Shown here piece after piece: positions 5,529 through 11,265 of a stretch of 11,265 nt of DNA; positions within the stretch are counted from its first letter, which is position 1, and each line of letters starts with the position of its first letter. The stretch comes from Deltaproteobacteria bacterium (lineage in GTDB: Bacteria > Bdellovibrionota > UBA1018 > UBA923). The translations under genes were made by a program, and so were the position numbers. The DNA is taken from positions 1-11,265 of the forward strand of contig JACQAW010000036.1 in NCBI GenBank assembly GCA_016194725.1. Reading direction: 5' to 3'. The notes beneath the pieces were generated by a model that saw only the letters and a list, made by a program, of their open reading frames with translations, was not told the origin of the DNA and made no database searches.

Positions 5529-7961
5529 ATGACGAAAATATATTTTCTGGGCGAAGCCCGTAATCAGGTGTCTGATCTGCTGGTCGAGCTTGGCGGCAAG
5601 GCCCAGGTGTTGGATGAGCTTTTGCGGGGTGGCTTTTCGGTGCCGCGTGGTTTTGTGCTCACGCAGGATGTAGCTCTGGATGCGTTGAGTGATGCCGAGC
5701 TTTGCGATGCCGTTGCGCGCATCGGTGGGTTTCCAGTGGCGGTGCGTTCGAGCGGCACGCTTGAAGACTTGGCCAGCGCGAGCTTTGCCGGTCAGTACGT
5801 CACTTTTCTTGAAGTTCCCGATGGTGCGACCATGCGCCAGCGCATCACCGACTGCCGAAAGTCGGTGCATAGCCCGCAAGTTCAGGCTTATCTGACGGCA
5901 AAAAAACTCGATCCGGCCCAGGCACGAATGAGCGTGCTGGTGCAAAAAATGGTCGATGCCCGAACCGCGGGCGTGTGTTTCACCATTCACCCCATCACCG
6001 GGCGTGAAGACCACGCGCTCATTGAGTGCTGCGATGGCCTGGGCGAAAAGCTGGTGTCCGGGCGCATTTCGCCCTCGCGCTACGTGGCCTTGCTTCGCGA
6101 CGGCACGATCGTCAGCGAAGAGGTCGCGCCTGACGCGGTTGCTGATGCCCGCTTGAGCGCGCAGAACCTGCGCGAGCTGGTGTGCCAAAGCCTGCTCCTG
6201 CAAGGCCATTACGGCAGGCCCCAGGACATCGAGTGGGCCATCGACAAGGCTGGCGCTCTTTGGCTGCTGCAGTCACGACCTGTCACCACCGTGCAGTGGC
6301 GCAGCGACATTGAAGAATACACCAACGCCGACTTCAAAGACGGCGGCGTTTCGGCCCGCGTGTGCTCGCCTTTGATGTACTCTTTGTATCGCGATGCTTT
6401 TCAGGCCTCGATGCCGGCATATTTAAAAGCGATCAAGCTGATTCCCAAGTCCTCGAATGAAACCTACATCGACTGCTTTTACGGCCGCCCGTACTGGAAC
6501 TCGAGCGCCATCAAGCGCGCGCTGACCAAGGTGCCGGGGTTTGACGAAAAAAGTTTCGATCAGAACCTGGGCATTCAAAAAGATTATGGCAAAGCCGGCC
6601 CCGTGCGCATTCCCACCAATATCAAAACCATTCTGCCCGCGCTGCCGGTGGCCGTGGCCCTTGAGAAAAACTACAAGTCGCAGCTTCAGCTGGCACGCGC
6701 CTATGGCGGGCCTTTTTTGAAAACCGAAAGCGGGTTCCTGGCCAAACTCGACTCCATCGCGAAAGCGGAAGACAGGGTTTTTTTTCAGCTGTTTCAGGAC
6801 GTGCTCGACCTGCATCAGCAAACCGAGTTCGATTACTTCACCACGATTTACAACAACTCCAATGCGCAGGACGACTTCAAGAAAGCTGTAGACAAGATAT
6901 CCAAGGTCATCGGCCGCGAGGTTTCGCTGGTCAAGCTGATGGCCGGGCTGTCCGACGTCAGCCACATGAAGATTCAAGAAGGCCTGGTGGCCCTGCACGC
7001 GGTTGCCGCGGCAAACGGCACCCATGGCGCGAAGTGGGATAAGGCGCTGGCCGAGTTCCTGGCCGCCAACTATTTTCACGGCGACTCCGAGCTCGACCTC
7101 ACCGTGCCCCGCTGGGGCGAGGTGCCCGAACGCGTGCGTACGATTATCTCTGAGATGCAATCGTCCCGGCACCTGCTACGCGACCCGGCGGCCACCATTC
7201 AGACGCAGCGCCAGGTGTATGAGATCGAAAAACGCGAGGTGCTGGCGCTGCTTGATCAGAAATGGTCGGCAAAAATCATGAACAGGGGCGGGTTCTTAAA
7301 ACAGCTCGAACGCTCGCGGGCCTATCTTGTCGAGCGCGAAGCTATGCGTGAGTTCTCGACCCGGTCGTACCACCTGGTCCGGCGTTATGCTCTTGAAGCG
7401 GGCGTGCGTTGGCAGCGCCTGGGCTTGATTGAGTCGCGCGACGATGTGTTCATGACCCAGACCGAAGAGTTCCGGGCGTGGCACGCGGGCACCGCCGGCA
7501 CCGAGCAGGTGCGCGAAAACGTAGCCCACCGAAAAATGATGTACCGGGGTTTTCGAAACTTCACTCCACCCGACGAGCTGGGCGGCGGCGTTACGCAGCG
7601 ATCGGCTGAAAGTTACCTCGATGCCAGCGGGGGTAAGCAGATTTTACGCGGAACAGGCTGCAGCCCCGGCGTAGTCGAAGGCCTGGTGCGCATGGTGGCC
7701 GAGCTTGCCGATGCCGGGCAGCTGCAGAAGGGCGAAATTTTAGTCACCAAATTCACCGACCCGGGCTGGACCCCGGTGCTGGGCGTGGCCAGCGGCGTGG
7801 TGACCGAGGTGGGCGGCTTGCTTTCGCACGCGGCGGTGATTGGGCGTGAGTACGGAATTCCGGCCGTGCTTAATATTCGCGGGGTAACCCAGGCTTTGAA
7901 AACTGGGCAGCGGGTGCGGGTTGATGGCCAGGCGGGTACGGTTGAGGTTCTAGGGGACTGA
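5529..7961 (+). CDS. PEP-synthase-like ATP-grasp/phospho-His enzyme (PigC/TamQ or rifampin-phosphotransferase architecture)
   Basis: An 810-residue protein with three parts. Residues 1-255 are a PPDK_N ATP-grasp domain: LGGKAQVLDEL (21-31), RSSGTLEDLASASFAGQY (73-90), VQKMVDARTAGVCFT (138-152), GLGEKLVSG (170-178), DIEW (233-236) and LLQSRPVT (246-253). Residues about 260-690 are a large middle domain with no motif I recognise, the substrate region in rifampin phosphotransferase (RPH) and PigC. Residues about 705-805 are the swivelling PEP-utiliser domain: GCSPGVVEG (710-718) and GGLLSHAAVIGREYGIPAV (762-780), with H767 as the phospho-acceptor. The C-terminal PEP/pyruvate barrel of true PEP synthase and PPDK is absent, so it is not a glycolytic enzyme. 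Next to a PigE/TamH-like fusion, the best match is PigC/TamQ, which use ATP to condense a pyrrole or amine with an aldehyde; an RPH-like kinase is the alternative. The ATG has no clear SD. An earlier ATGA at 5512 is out of frame. Confidence 0.8.
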   Translation: MTKIYFLGEARNQVSDLLVELGGKAQVLDELLRGGFSVPRGFVLTQDVALDALSDAELCDAVARIGGFPVAVRSSGTLEDLASASFAGQYVTFLEVPDGATMRQRITDCRKSVHSPQVQAYLTAKKLDPAQARMSVLVQKMVDARTAGVCFTIHPITGREDHALIECCDGLGEKLVSGRISPSRYVALLRDGTIVSEEVAPDAVADARLSAQNLRELVCQSLLLQGHYGRPQDIEWAIDKAGALWLLQSRPVTTVQWRSDIEEYTNADFKDGGVSARVCSPLMYSLYRDAFQASMPAYLKAIKLIPKSSNETYIDCFYGRPYWNSSAIKRALTKVPGFDEKSFDQNLGIQKDYGKAGPVRIPTNIKTILPALPVAVALEKNYKSQLQLARAYGGPFLKTESGFLAKLDSIAKAEDRVFFQLFQDVLDLHQQTEFDYFTTIYNNSNAQDDFKKAVDKISKVIGREVSLVKLMAGLSDVSHMKIQEGLVALHAVAAANGTHGAKWDKALAEFLAANYFHGDSELDLTVPRWGEVPERVRTIISEMQSSRHLLRDPAATIQTQRQVYEIEKREVLALLDQKWSAKIMNRGGFLKQLERSRAYLVEREAMREFSTRSYHLVRRYALEAGVRWQRLGLIESRDDVFMTQTEEFRAWHAGTAGTEQVRENVAHRKMMYRGFRNFTPPDELGGGVTQRSAESYLDASGGKQILRGTGCSPGVVEGLVRMVAELADAGQLQKGEILVTKFTDPGWTPVLGVASGVVTEVGGLLSHAAVIGREYGIPAVLNIRGVTQALKTGQRVRVDGQAGTVEVLGD

Positions 7962-7969
7962 TCATCCCC

Positions 7970-8068
7970 GCGGAGATTGCGGCGCGTATTCTACGCAAGT
8001 TATGCGGATATTATTCTTGCATTGCGCGGAGATTAACCGCTATAATGTCCGTATAAAGTGCGGAGATT
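7970..8068 (+). repeat. Four direct repeats GCGGA(G/T)ATT before the Fic gene
   Basis: GCGGAGATT occurs at 7970-7978, 8026-8034 and 8060-8068, and GCGGATATT (one change) at 8004-8012. Start-to-start spacing is 34, 22 and 34 bp, roughly whole helical turns for the central pair. An inverted half, TGTCCGTATAA (8046-8056), partly mirrors TTATGCGGATA (8000-8010). The array brackets the promoter and covers the ribosome-binding region, so it is a likely operator, perhaps bound by the winged-helix end of the Fic protein itself (inference). Confidence 0.6.
8017..8046 (+). promoter_or_regulatory. Sigma-70-type promoter for the Fic gene
   Basis: TTGCAT (8017-8022) and a perfect TATAAT (8041-8046) are 18 bp apart. 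Transcription should begin near 8053, leaving a short leader with GGAG at 8062-8065. One GCGGAGATT repeat lies in the spacer and another covers the SD. This is the best promoter in the window. Confidence 0.7.
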
Positions 8069-9238
8069 ATGGCGGTCATGAAATTCATCCATGAGCAAAA
8101 AAAATGGCCCGAGTTTCACTGGAACCAGGAGCGCCTGGGTCGCCAATTGGCCGATGTTCGCCACCGGCAAGGTCGACTGATCGGGCGAATGGAAGGACTC
8201 GGATTTAATCTTCGCACCGAGGCAGTGCTTCAAGCCCTCACCGAAGAAGTGCTCAAGTCGAGCGAGATCGAAGGCGAACGGCTTGATCGCAATCAGGTAC
8301 GCTCTTCACTTGCGCGCCGCCTTGGTGTGGATATTGGCGGCCTGACCCGCGCTGATCGCAGCGTCGACGGCGTGGTCGAGATGATGCTGGATGCCACCCA
8401 GAAATTTGAAAAGAAACTCACTCAGGAACGGCTATTCGCATGGCACAGCGCCCTCTTTCCGACTGGTCGTAGCGGCATGACGAAGATCCGCGTCGGCAAA
8501 TGGCGTGACGACAACGACGGCCCGATGCAGGTAGTGTCCGGGCCCGTCGGAAAAACCAAGGTTCACTTCCAAGCGCCGGCAGCAAGCCGACTGGCTAAAG
8601 AGCTGCGAATGTTTCTCGCCTGGCTCGATGGCCAAGAGCCAATCGACGCCGTGCTAAAGGCCGGAATCGCGCATCTCTGGTTCGTGACCGTTCACCCGTT
8701 TGAAGATGGCAACGGTCGAATAGCCCGTGCAATTGCCGACCTGGCGCTGGCGCGATCGGAAAGCAGCCCGCAGCGCTTCTATAGCATGTCAGCACAAATC
8801 TGCGCTGAACGAAAAGCTTACTACGATATTCTGGAAGCAACCCAGAAAAGCGATCTGGACATCACCGGCTGGCTTGAATGGTTTTTGGGCTGTCTTGGAC
8901 GAGCCTTCGAAGGCGCGGAAACCATTTTGGCCAATGTGCTCATCAAGGCGCGATTTTGGGAGACGCATGGCGCAGAGCAATTCAATGATCGTCAGAGAAC
9001 GCTCATCAATCGTCTGTTTGACGGCTTTGAAGGAAAGCTGACTTCTTCAAAATGGGCGGTCATCGCAAAGTGCTCGCAGGACACCGCAGCTCGCGACATC
9101 GACGATCTTTTGCGGCGCAAGATCTTGACTAAAAATCCCGGGGGTGGACGCAGCACCAGCTATTCATTGAAAGCGAAAATCAAATCAGCAGCAGAACCAG
9201 CGCCAGGAGCGCAGGCAGGGCCTGGACGAAAAAAATAA
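8069..9238 (+). CDS. Fic-family protein (class II, DUF4172/Fic/winged-helix), probable AMP-transferase
   Basis: A 389-residue Fic protein. The N-terminal part (about 4-85) matches the DUF4172/Fic_N type, starting MKFIHEQKKWPEFHW. It carries the inhibitory helix motif S64-S-E-I-E68-G69, the (S/T)xxxE(G/N) consensus of class II Fic proteins. The catalytic loop HPFEDGNGRI (209-218) is intact with H209, so it should transfer AMP (or a related group) from a nucleotide to a target hydroxyl, held in check by the inhibitory Glu. Residues about 300-368 (SSKWAVIAKCSQDTAARDIDDLL, in part) form a winged-helix DNA-binding domain, suggesting autoregulation through the upstream repeats. GGAG is 3 nt before ATG 8069 and 12 nt before the in-frame ATG 8078; the latter gives the usual family N-terminus and may be the real start. 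The 3' end overlaps the convergent DUF1304 gene by 59 bp. Its own promoter suggests a cassette independent of the neighbouring pathway. Confidence 0.88.
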   Translation: MAVMKFIHEQKKWPEFHWNQERLGRQLADVRHRQGRLIGRMEGLGFNLRTEAVLQALTEEVLKSSEIEGERLDRNQVRSSLARRLGVDIGGLTRADRSVDGVVEMMLDATQKFEKKLTQERLFAWHSALFPTGRSGMTKIRVGKWRDDNDGPMQVVSGPVGKTKVHFQAPAASRLAKELRMFLAWLDGQEPIDAVLKAGIAHLWFVTVHPFEDGNGRIARAIADLALARSESSPQRFYSMSAQICAERKAYYDILEATQKSDLDITGWLEWFLGCLGRAFEGAETILANVLIKARFWETHGAEQFNDRQRTLINRLFDGFEGKLTSSKWAVIAKCSQDTAARDIDDLLRRKILTKNPGGGRSTSYSLKAKIKSAAEPAPGAQAGPGRKK

Positions 9239-9539
9239 TCGGCTTCGCCGTAATGCCGCCGAAAATTCCCGCCACCACGATACAGCTCAAAAAGAATATC
9301 TTGATCGAAACCGCGTGGGCGACGTCGGGCGTCAACAGCCCCCACACCAGGCCGGCCACCAGAAAGCCATTGTACAGGCCCTGATTGGCGGCAAGTACGG
9401 CCGTCGCGTCAGCTTGAGCCTGCGTTTTGCCAAACACCTTTCTTCCCCGTGGCTTGCGCCACAAAAACATTTCAAGTATCAGGAACCACAGGTGCAGTAA
9501 CGCAACAATGCCTACCAGGATGTTTGTCAGAAGAATCAT
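9180..9539 (-). CDS. DUF1304-family small integral membrane protein
   Basis: A 119-residue, strongly hydrophobic protein with four likely membrane helices, at about 1-25, 50-70, 78-98 and 101-119. The family signature is clear: MILLTNILVGIVALLH at the start, LEMFLW (22-27), K-P-R-G-R-K-V-F-G (29-37) and NQGLYNGFL (52-60). DUF1304 proteins are widespread in bacteria and their function is unknown to me. The gene is convergent with and overlaps the Fic gene by 59 bp. It is divergent from the alpha-oxoamine synthase gene, sharing a 56-bp intergenic region with a palindrome. The SD is weak (a TAGG about 5 nt upstream). A role in the neighbouring pathway is not shown. Confidence 0.85.
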   Translation of the reverse strand: MILLTNILVGIVALLHLWFLILEMFLWRKPRGRKVFGKTQAQADATAVLAANQGLYNGFLVAGLVWGLLTPDVAHAVSIKIFFLSCIVVAGIFGGITAKPIIFFVQALPALLALVLLLI

Positions 9540-9554
9540 TTTTGCCTACTCGTG

Positions 9555-9574
9555 CGGGTGGGTTAACTCACCCG
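9555..9574. promoter_or_regulatory. 20-bp near-perfect palindrome in the divergent promoter region (putative operator)
   Basis: CGGGTG (9555-9560) and CACCCG (9569-9574) are exact inverted arms around a GTTAAC palindromic core (9562-9567). Only the pair 9561/9568 is mismatched, so 18 of 20 positions are symmetric. It ends just upstream of the -10 element of the alpha-oxoamine synthase gene and covers its -35 position. That is the usual place for a dimeric repressor such as a TetR or LacI-type protein. No such regulator is in the window. Confidence 0.55.
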
Positions 9575-9577
9575 ATA

Positions 9578-9586
9578 TGTTACACT
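9578..9586 (+). promoter_or_regulatory. Candidate extended -10 for the alpha-oxoamine synthase gene
   Basis: TGtTACACT fits an extended -10 (TGn plus hexamer). Transcription would start about 9593, only a few bases before ATG 9596, so the message would be almost leaderless. No SD is visible. Confidence 0.45.
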
Positions 9587-9595
9587 AAAACGGGT

Positions 9596-10930
9596 ATGGC
9601 ACAGGAGCGTAATCCAAGCGATATCGCCGATTTTGGTGGAATGGAAATGGACGCCGCGAGCAGCGCGGAGAACTTTTCACTTCAACATTTCGTGCAATCC
9701 ACCGGCAGCACTCTGCTTGAGAGGGTAAAACCTTTTTCAGACTATCTGGGCGAAACCACGGGCCGGGGTTACGCGCTTTATGCCCGCGAAATCATCGGGG
9801 CGACCGGCCCCAGCGTTCAGGTCAAAGACAGCATCACGGGCCTGTGCCGCAAGATGGTCATGATGGGCTCAAACAACTATCTGGGCCTGGCCAATCACCC
9901 GCGCGTAAAAAAAGCCGTGCAGGATGCGGTTGAACAGTACGGCGTGGGCATGGGCGGCCCGCCGCTGCTCAATGGCATGTCGTCGCTGCATCGCAGGCTT
10001 GAGGTTGCGCTGGCGCAGCTTAAAGGAAAAGAAGACGCGCTCATTTACGCCAGTGGGTTTCAGGCAAACCTGGGCTGGGTTACCGCCGTATTGCGCCAGG
10101 GCGACGTGCTGATCGCTGACGAGTTTCATCATGCCAGCCTTTTTGATGGGCTAAGGCTTGCGCGTGCCACGCAGCGTGTTCAGCCTCGGGTGTTTCGCCA
10201 CAACGACATGGACCAGCTGTCCAAAGTTTTGAAGTACTCCAAAAAGAAGCTCGCGGCCGGCGCGCATATTTTTGTCGCGGTCGAAGGCGTTTACTCGATG
10301 GACGGCGACCTGGCGCCGCTTCCCGACATCGTCAAGCTTTGCCGTGAATGCGGCGCAACGCTTGCGGTCGACGACGCGCACGGCACCGGCATCCTGGGTA
10401 AGCAGGGTGGCGGCACGGCCGAGCACTTCGGCGTGTCTGATGATGTCGATCTGGCCATGGGCACGTTCAGCAAGACTTTTGGAGTCACCGGCGGGTTTAT
10501 CGCCGGCAAGCGCGAGGTCATCGACTATCTCAGATACTTTTCGCGGTCGTATATGTTTTCGGCGCACCTGCCGCAAACCATCGCTGCAGCAGTGCTGGCG
10601 GGCATTGAGCTGATTCGTAACGACCCCTCGCTGCGCCAGGCGCTGCAAAACAACGTTCAGACCATGGTGCAGGGCATGACGGCCCTGGGTTACAAGGTCA
10701 AATCAGAGTCGGCAATCATACCCGTGCTGCTTCCGCCCGATATCGACATTCGAAAAATCGGAAGGCGATTTCATGAGGAAGGCCTTTTTTGCAATATGAT
10801 CGAGCCGCCTGCCGTGGCCGTGCGCGACCAGCGCGTGCGCCTGAGCATCATGGCCGATCATTCGGCTGAAGATCTGGCTTTTGCGCTCGATGTGCTGCGC
10901 AAGCTTGGCCAGGAATTCGGAATGCTCTAG
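9596..10930 (+). CDS. Alpha-oxoamine synthase (serine palmitoyltransferase/AONS/KBL family)
   Basis: A 444-residue fold-type I PLP enzyme that should condense an amino acid with an acyl thioester, losing CO2, to give a 2-amino-ketone. Family landmarks: GSNNYLGLANHP (91-102), GGPPLLNGMSSLHRRLE (120-136), DEFHHAS (175-181) with H179 positioned to stack on PLP, EGVYSMDGDLAPL (230-242), DDAHGTG (259-265) with D259/H262, the Schiff-base Lys K293 in TFSKTFG, and RLSIMADHS (415-423). The TFSKTFG..GGF wording and SRSYMFSAHLP are closer to serine palmitoyltransferase than to AONS or KBL. There is no fused ACP domain, unlike PigH. The start at ATG 9596 is chosen because an earlier in-frame GTG (9449) would add about 49 low-complexity residues reading through the divergent promoter and the DUF1304 gene. 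Possible roles are sphingoid-base formation or supply of an amino-ketone to the nearby fatty-amine pathway; the sequence does not decide. Confidence 0.85.
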   Translation: MAQERNPSDIADFGGMEMDAASSAENFSLQHFVQSTGSTLLERVKPFSDYLGETTGRGYALYAREIIGATGPSVQVKDSITGLCRKMVMMGSNNYLGLANHPRVKKAVQDAVEQYGVGMGGPPLLNGMSSLHRRLEVALAQLKGKEDALIYASGFQANLGWVTAVLRQGDVLIADEFHHASLFDGLRLARATQRVQPRVFRHNDMDQLSKVLKYSKKKLAAGAHIFVAVEGVYSMDGDLAPLPDIVKLCRECGATLAVDDAHGTGILGKQGGGTAEHFGVSDDVDLAMGTFSKTFGVTGGFIAGKREVIDYLRYFSRSYMFSAHLPQTIAAAVLAGIELIRNDPSLRQALQNNVQTMVQGMTALGYKVKSESAIIPVLLPPDIDIRKIGRRFHEEGLFCNMIEPPAVAVRDQRVRLSIMADHSAEDLAFALDVLRKLGQEFGML

Positions 10931-10941
10931 TACCCCGCCCG

Positions 10942-11265
10942 CTACCAGTTGAGCCGAACGTATTCGTCCAGCCACACCACCGTAGCATAGATAAAGGGCG
11001 TCAGAAGTACCGGAGTCAGCGCAAACCACACCACTTCCGTCTTCGTTTTGAGCTTGCGCCTGAACAGCGCGATGGCGCGTGGGTAGCTTTGCCACAATAC
11101 GGTAACGCAAATGACAAACGACACCGCCGGCCAAAAATAGGCAAACGGGTTGTGGGTAATCAGCTGCGGCTGCGCGAGTGCGACGTCATCCAGCTGCCGG
11201 TAGGTCATCGGAAAACGCAGCTCGGGGTTCGAGGCCAGGCCCCAGGTCGTTTCGTCGTCGATGAA
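10942..11265 (-). CDS. Unrecognised membrane protein, C-terminal part only
   Basis: The minus-strand frame is open from the right edge to a TAG at 10944-10942 (107 residues seen). An internal ATG at 11208 would give 88 residues. The frame upstream of it stays open and reads like protein (DDETTWGLASNPELRF), so the true start is probably outside the window. Two hydrophobic segments, FAYFWPAVSFVICVTVLW and VVWFALTPVLLTPFIYATVVW, are probable membrane helices joined by a basic loop (RRKLKTKTE). The protein ends a few residues after the second helix. I do not recognise the family. It is convergent with the alpha-oxoamine synthase, with only 11 bp between the stop codons and no terminator-like hairpin. 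Confidence 0.6.
   Translation of the reverse strand, partial: FIDDETTWGLASNPELRFPMTYRQLDDVALAQPQLITHNPFAYFWPAVSFVICVTVLWQSYPRAIALFRRKLKTKTEVVWFALTPVLLTPFIYATVVWLDEYVRLNW

Noticed and set aside
5463..6209. 248-residue minus-strand frame opposite the PEP-synthase-like gene
   Set aside because: Shadow frame in GC-rich DNA; low-complexity composition, no recognisable motif, and the plus-strand frame has clear catalytic motifs.
6423..7172. 249-residue minus-strand frame
   Set aside because: Shadow of the same plus-strand gene; no domain signature or SD.
5529..7961. Annotation as PEP synthase or pyruvate phosphate dikinase
   Set aside because: The PEP/pyruvate-binding barrel is missing: the protein ends right after the swivelling His domain.
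7953..7969. Stem-loop GGGGA/TCCCC at the stop of the PEP-synthase-like gene as a terminator
   Set aside because: Five-base stem with a 7-base loop and no T-run after it; too weak to call.
7962..9240. Fic gene as part of a transposon or integron
   Set aside because: No transposase, terminal inverted repeats, integrase or target duplication is visible; the repeats are confined to the promoter.
9449..9595. In-frame GTG extension of the alpha-oxoamine synthase by about 49 residues
   Set aside because: The added segment runs antisense through the DUF1304 start and the palindrome/promoter, has no family match, and ATG 9596 has a well-placed -10.

Overview
The window is a GC-rich stretch of bacterial DNA, probably from a Gram-negative (proteobacteria-like) genome. 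I cannot name the organism: there is no rRNA, tRNA or housekeeping marker here. Coding density is very high and no gene-free stretch exceeds about 110 bases. I see no CRISPR array, insertion sequence, tRNA or integrase.

Layout. (1) Positions 1-2812, minus strand: a tight three-gene operon read right to left. It encodes a nucleotidyltransferase-fold protein, a ferritin-like four-helix diiron protein, and a thymidylate-kinase-like P-loop kinase that runs off the left edge. (2) A 60-bp divergent promoter region. (3) Positions 2873-7961, plus strand: two large adjacent genes 13 bp apart. The first encodes an 880-residue fusion of a class-III PLP aminotransferase with an acyl-ACP-reductase-like domain. 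The second encodes an 810-residue PEP-synthase-like enzyme with an ATP-grasp domain, a large middle domain and a swivelling phospho-His domain. (4) Positions about 7970-9238: a Fic-family AMP-transferase with its own strong promoter and a repeat array, which looks like a self-regulated cassette. (5) A DUF1304-type membrane protein on the minus strand, overlapping the 3' end of the Fic gene. (6) Across a palindrome-bearing divergent promoter, an alpha-oxoamine synthase of the serine palmitoyltransferase/AONS family on the plus strand. (7) At the right edge, the C-terminal end of an unrecognised minus-strand membrane protein.

How the genes may work together. The reductase domain could release a fatty acyl thioester as an aldehyde, and the aminotransferase domain could convert it to a long-chain amine. 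This is the chemistry of PigE in prodigiosin biosynthesis and TamH in tambjamine biosynthesis. The next gene has the architecture of PigC/TamQ, the ATP-dependent enzymes that condense an amine or pyrrole with a bipyrrole aldehyde. An alpha-oxoamine synthase, the fold also used in PigH, lies nearby. None of the usual bipyrrole genes (PigA, F, G, I, J, L, M types) is in the window. The best reading is therefore a prodiginine/tambjamine-like or otherwise new fatty-amine condensation pathway. The divergent diiron protein (AAR/ADO-like or AurF-like pairing), nucleotidyltransferase and kinase are candidate tailoring partners. The families are read from motifs. The pathway is inference.
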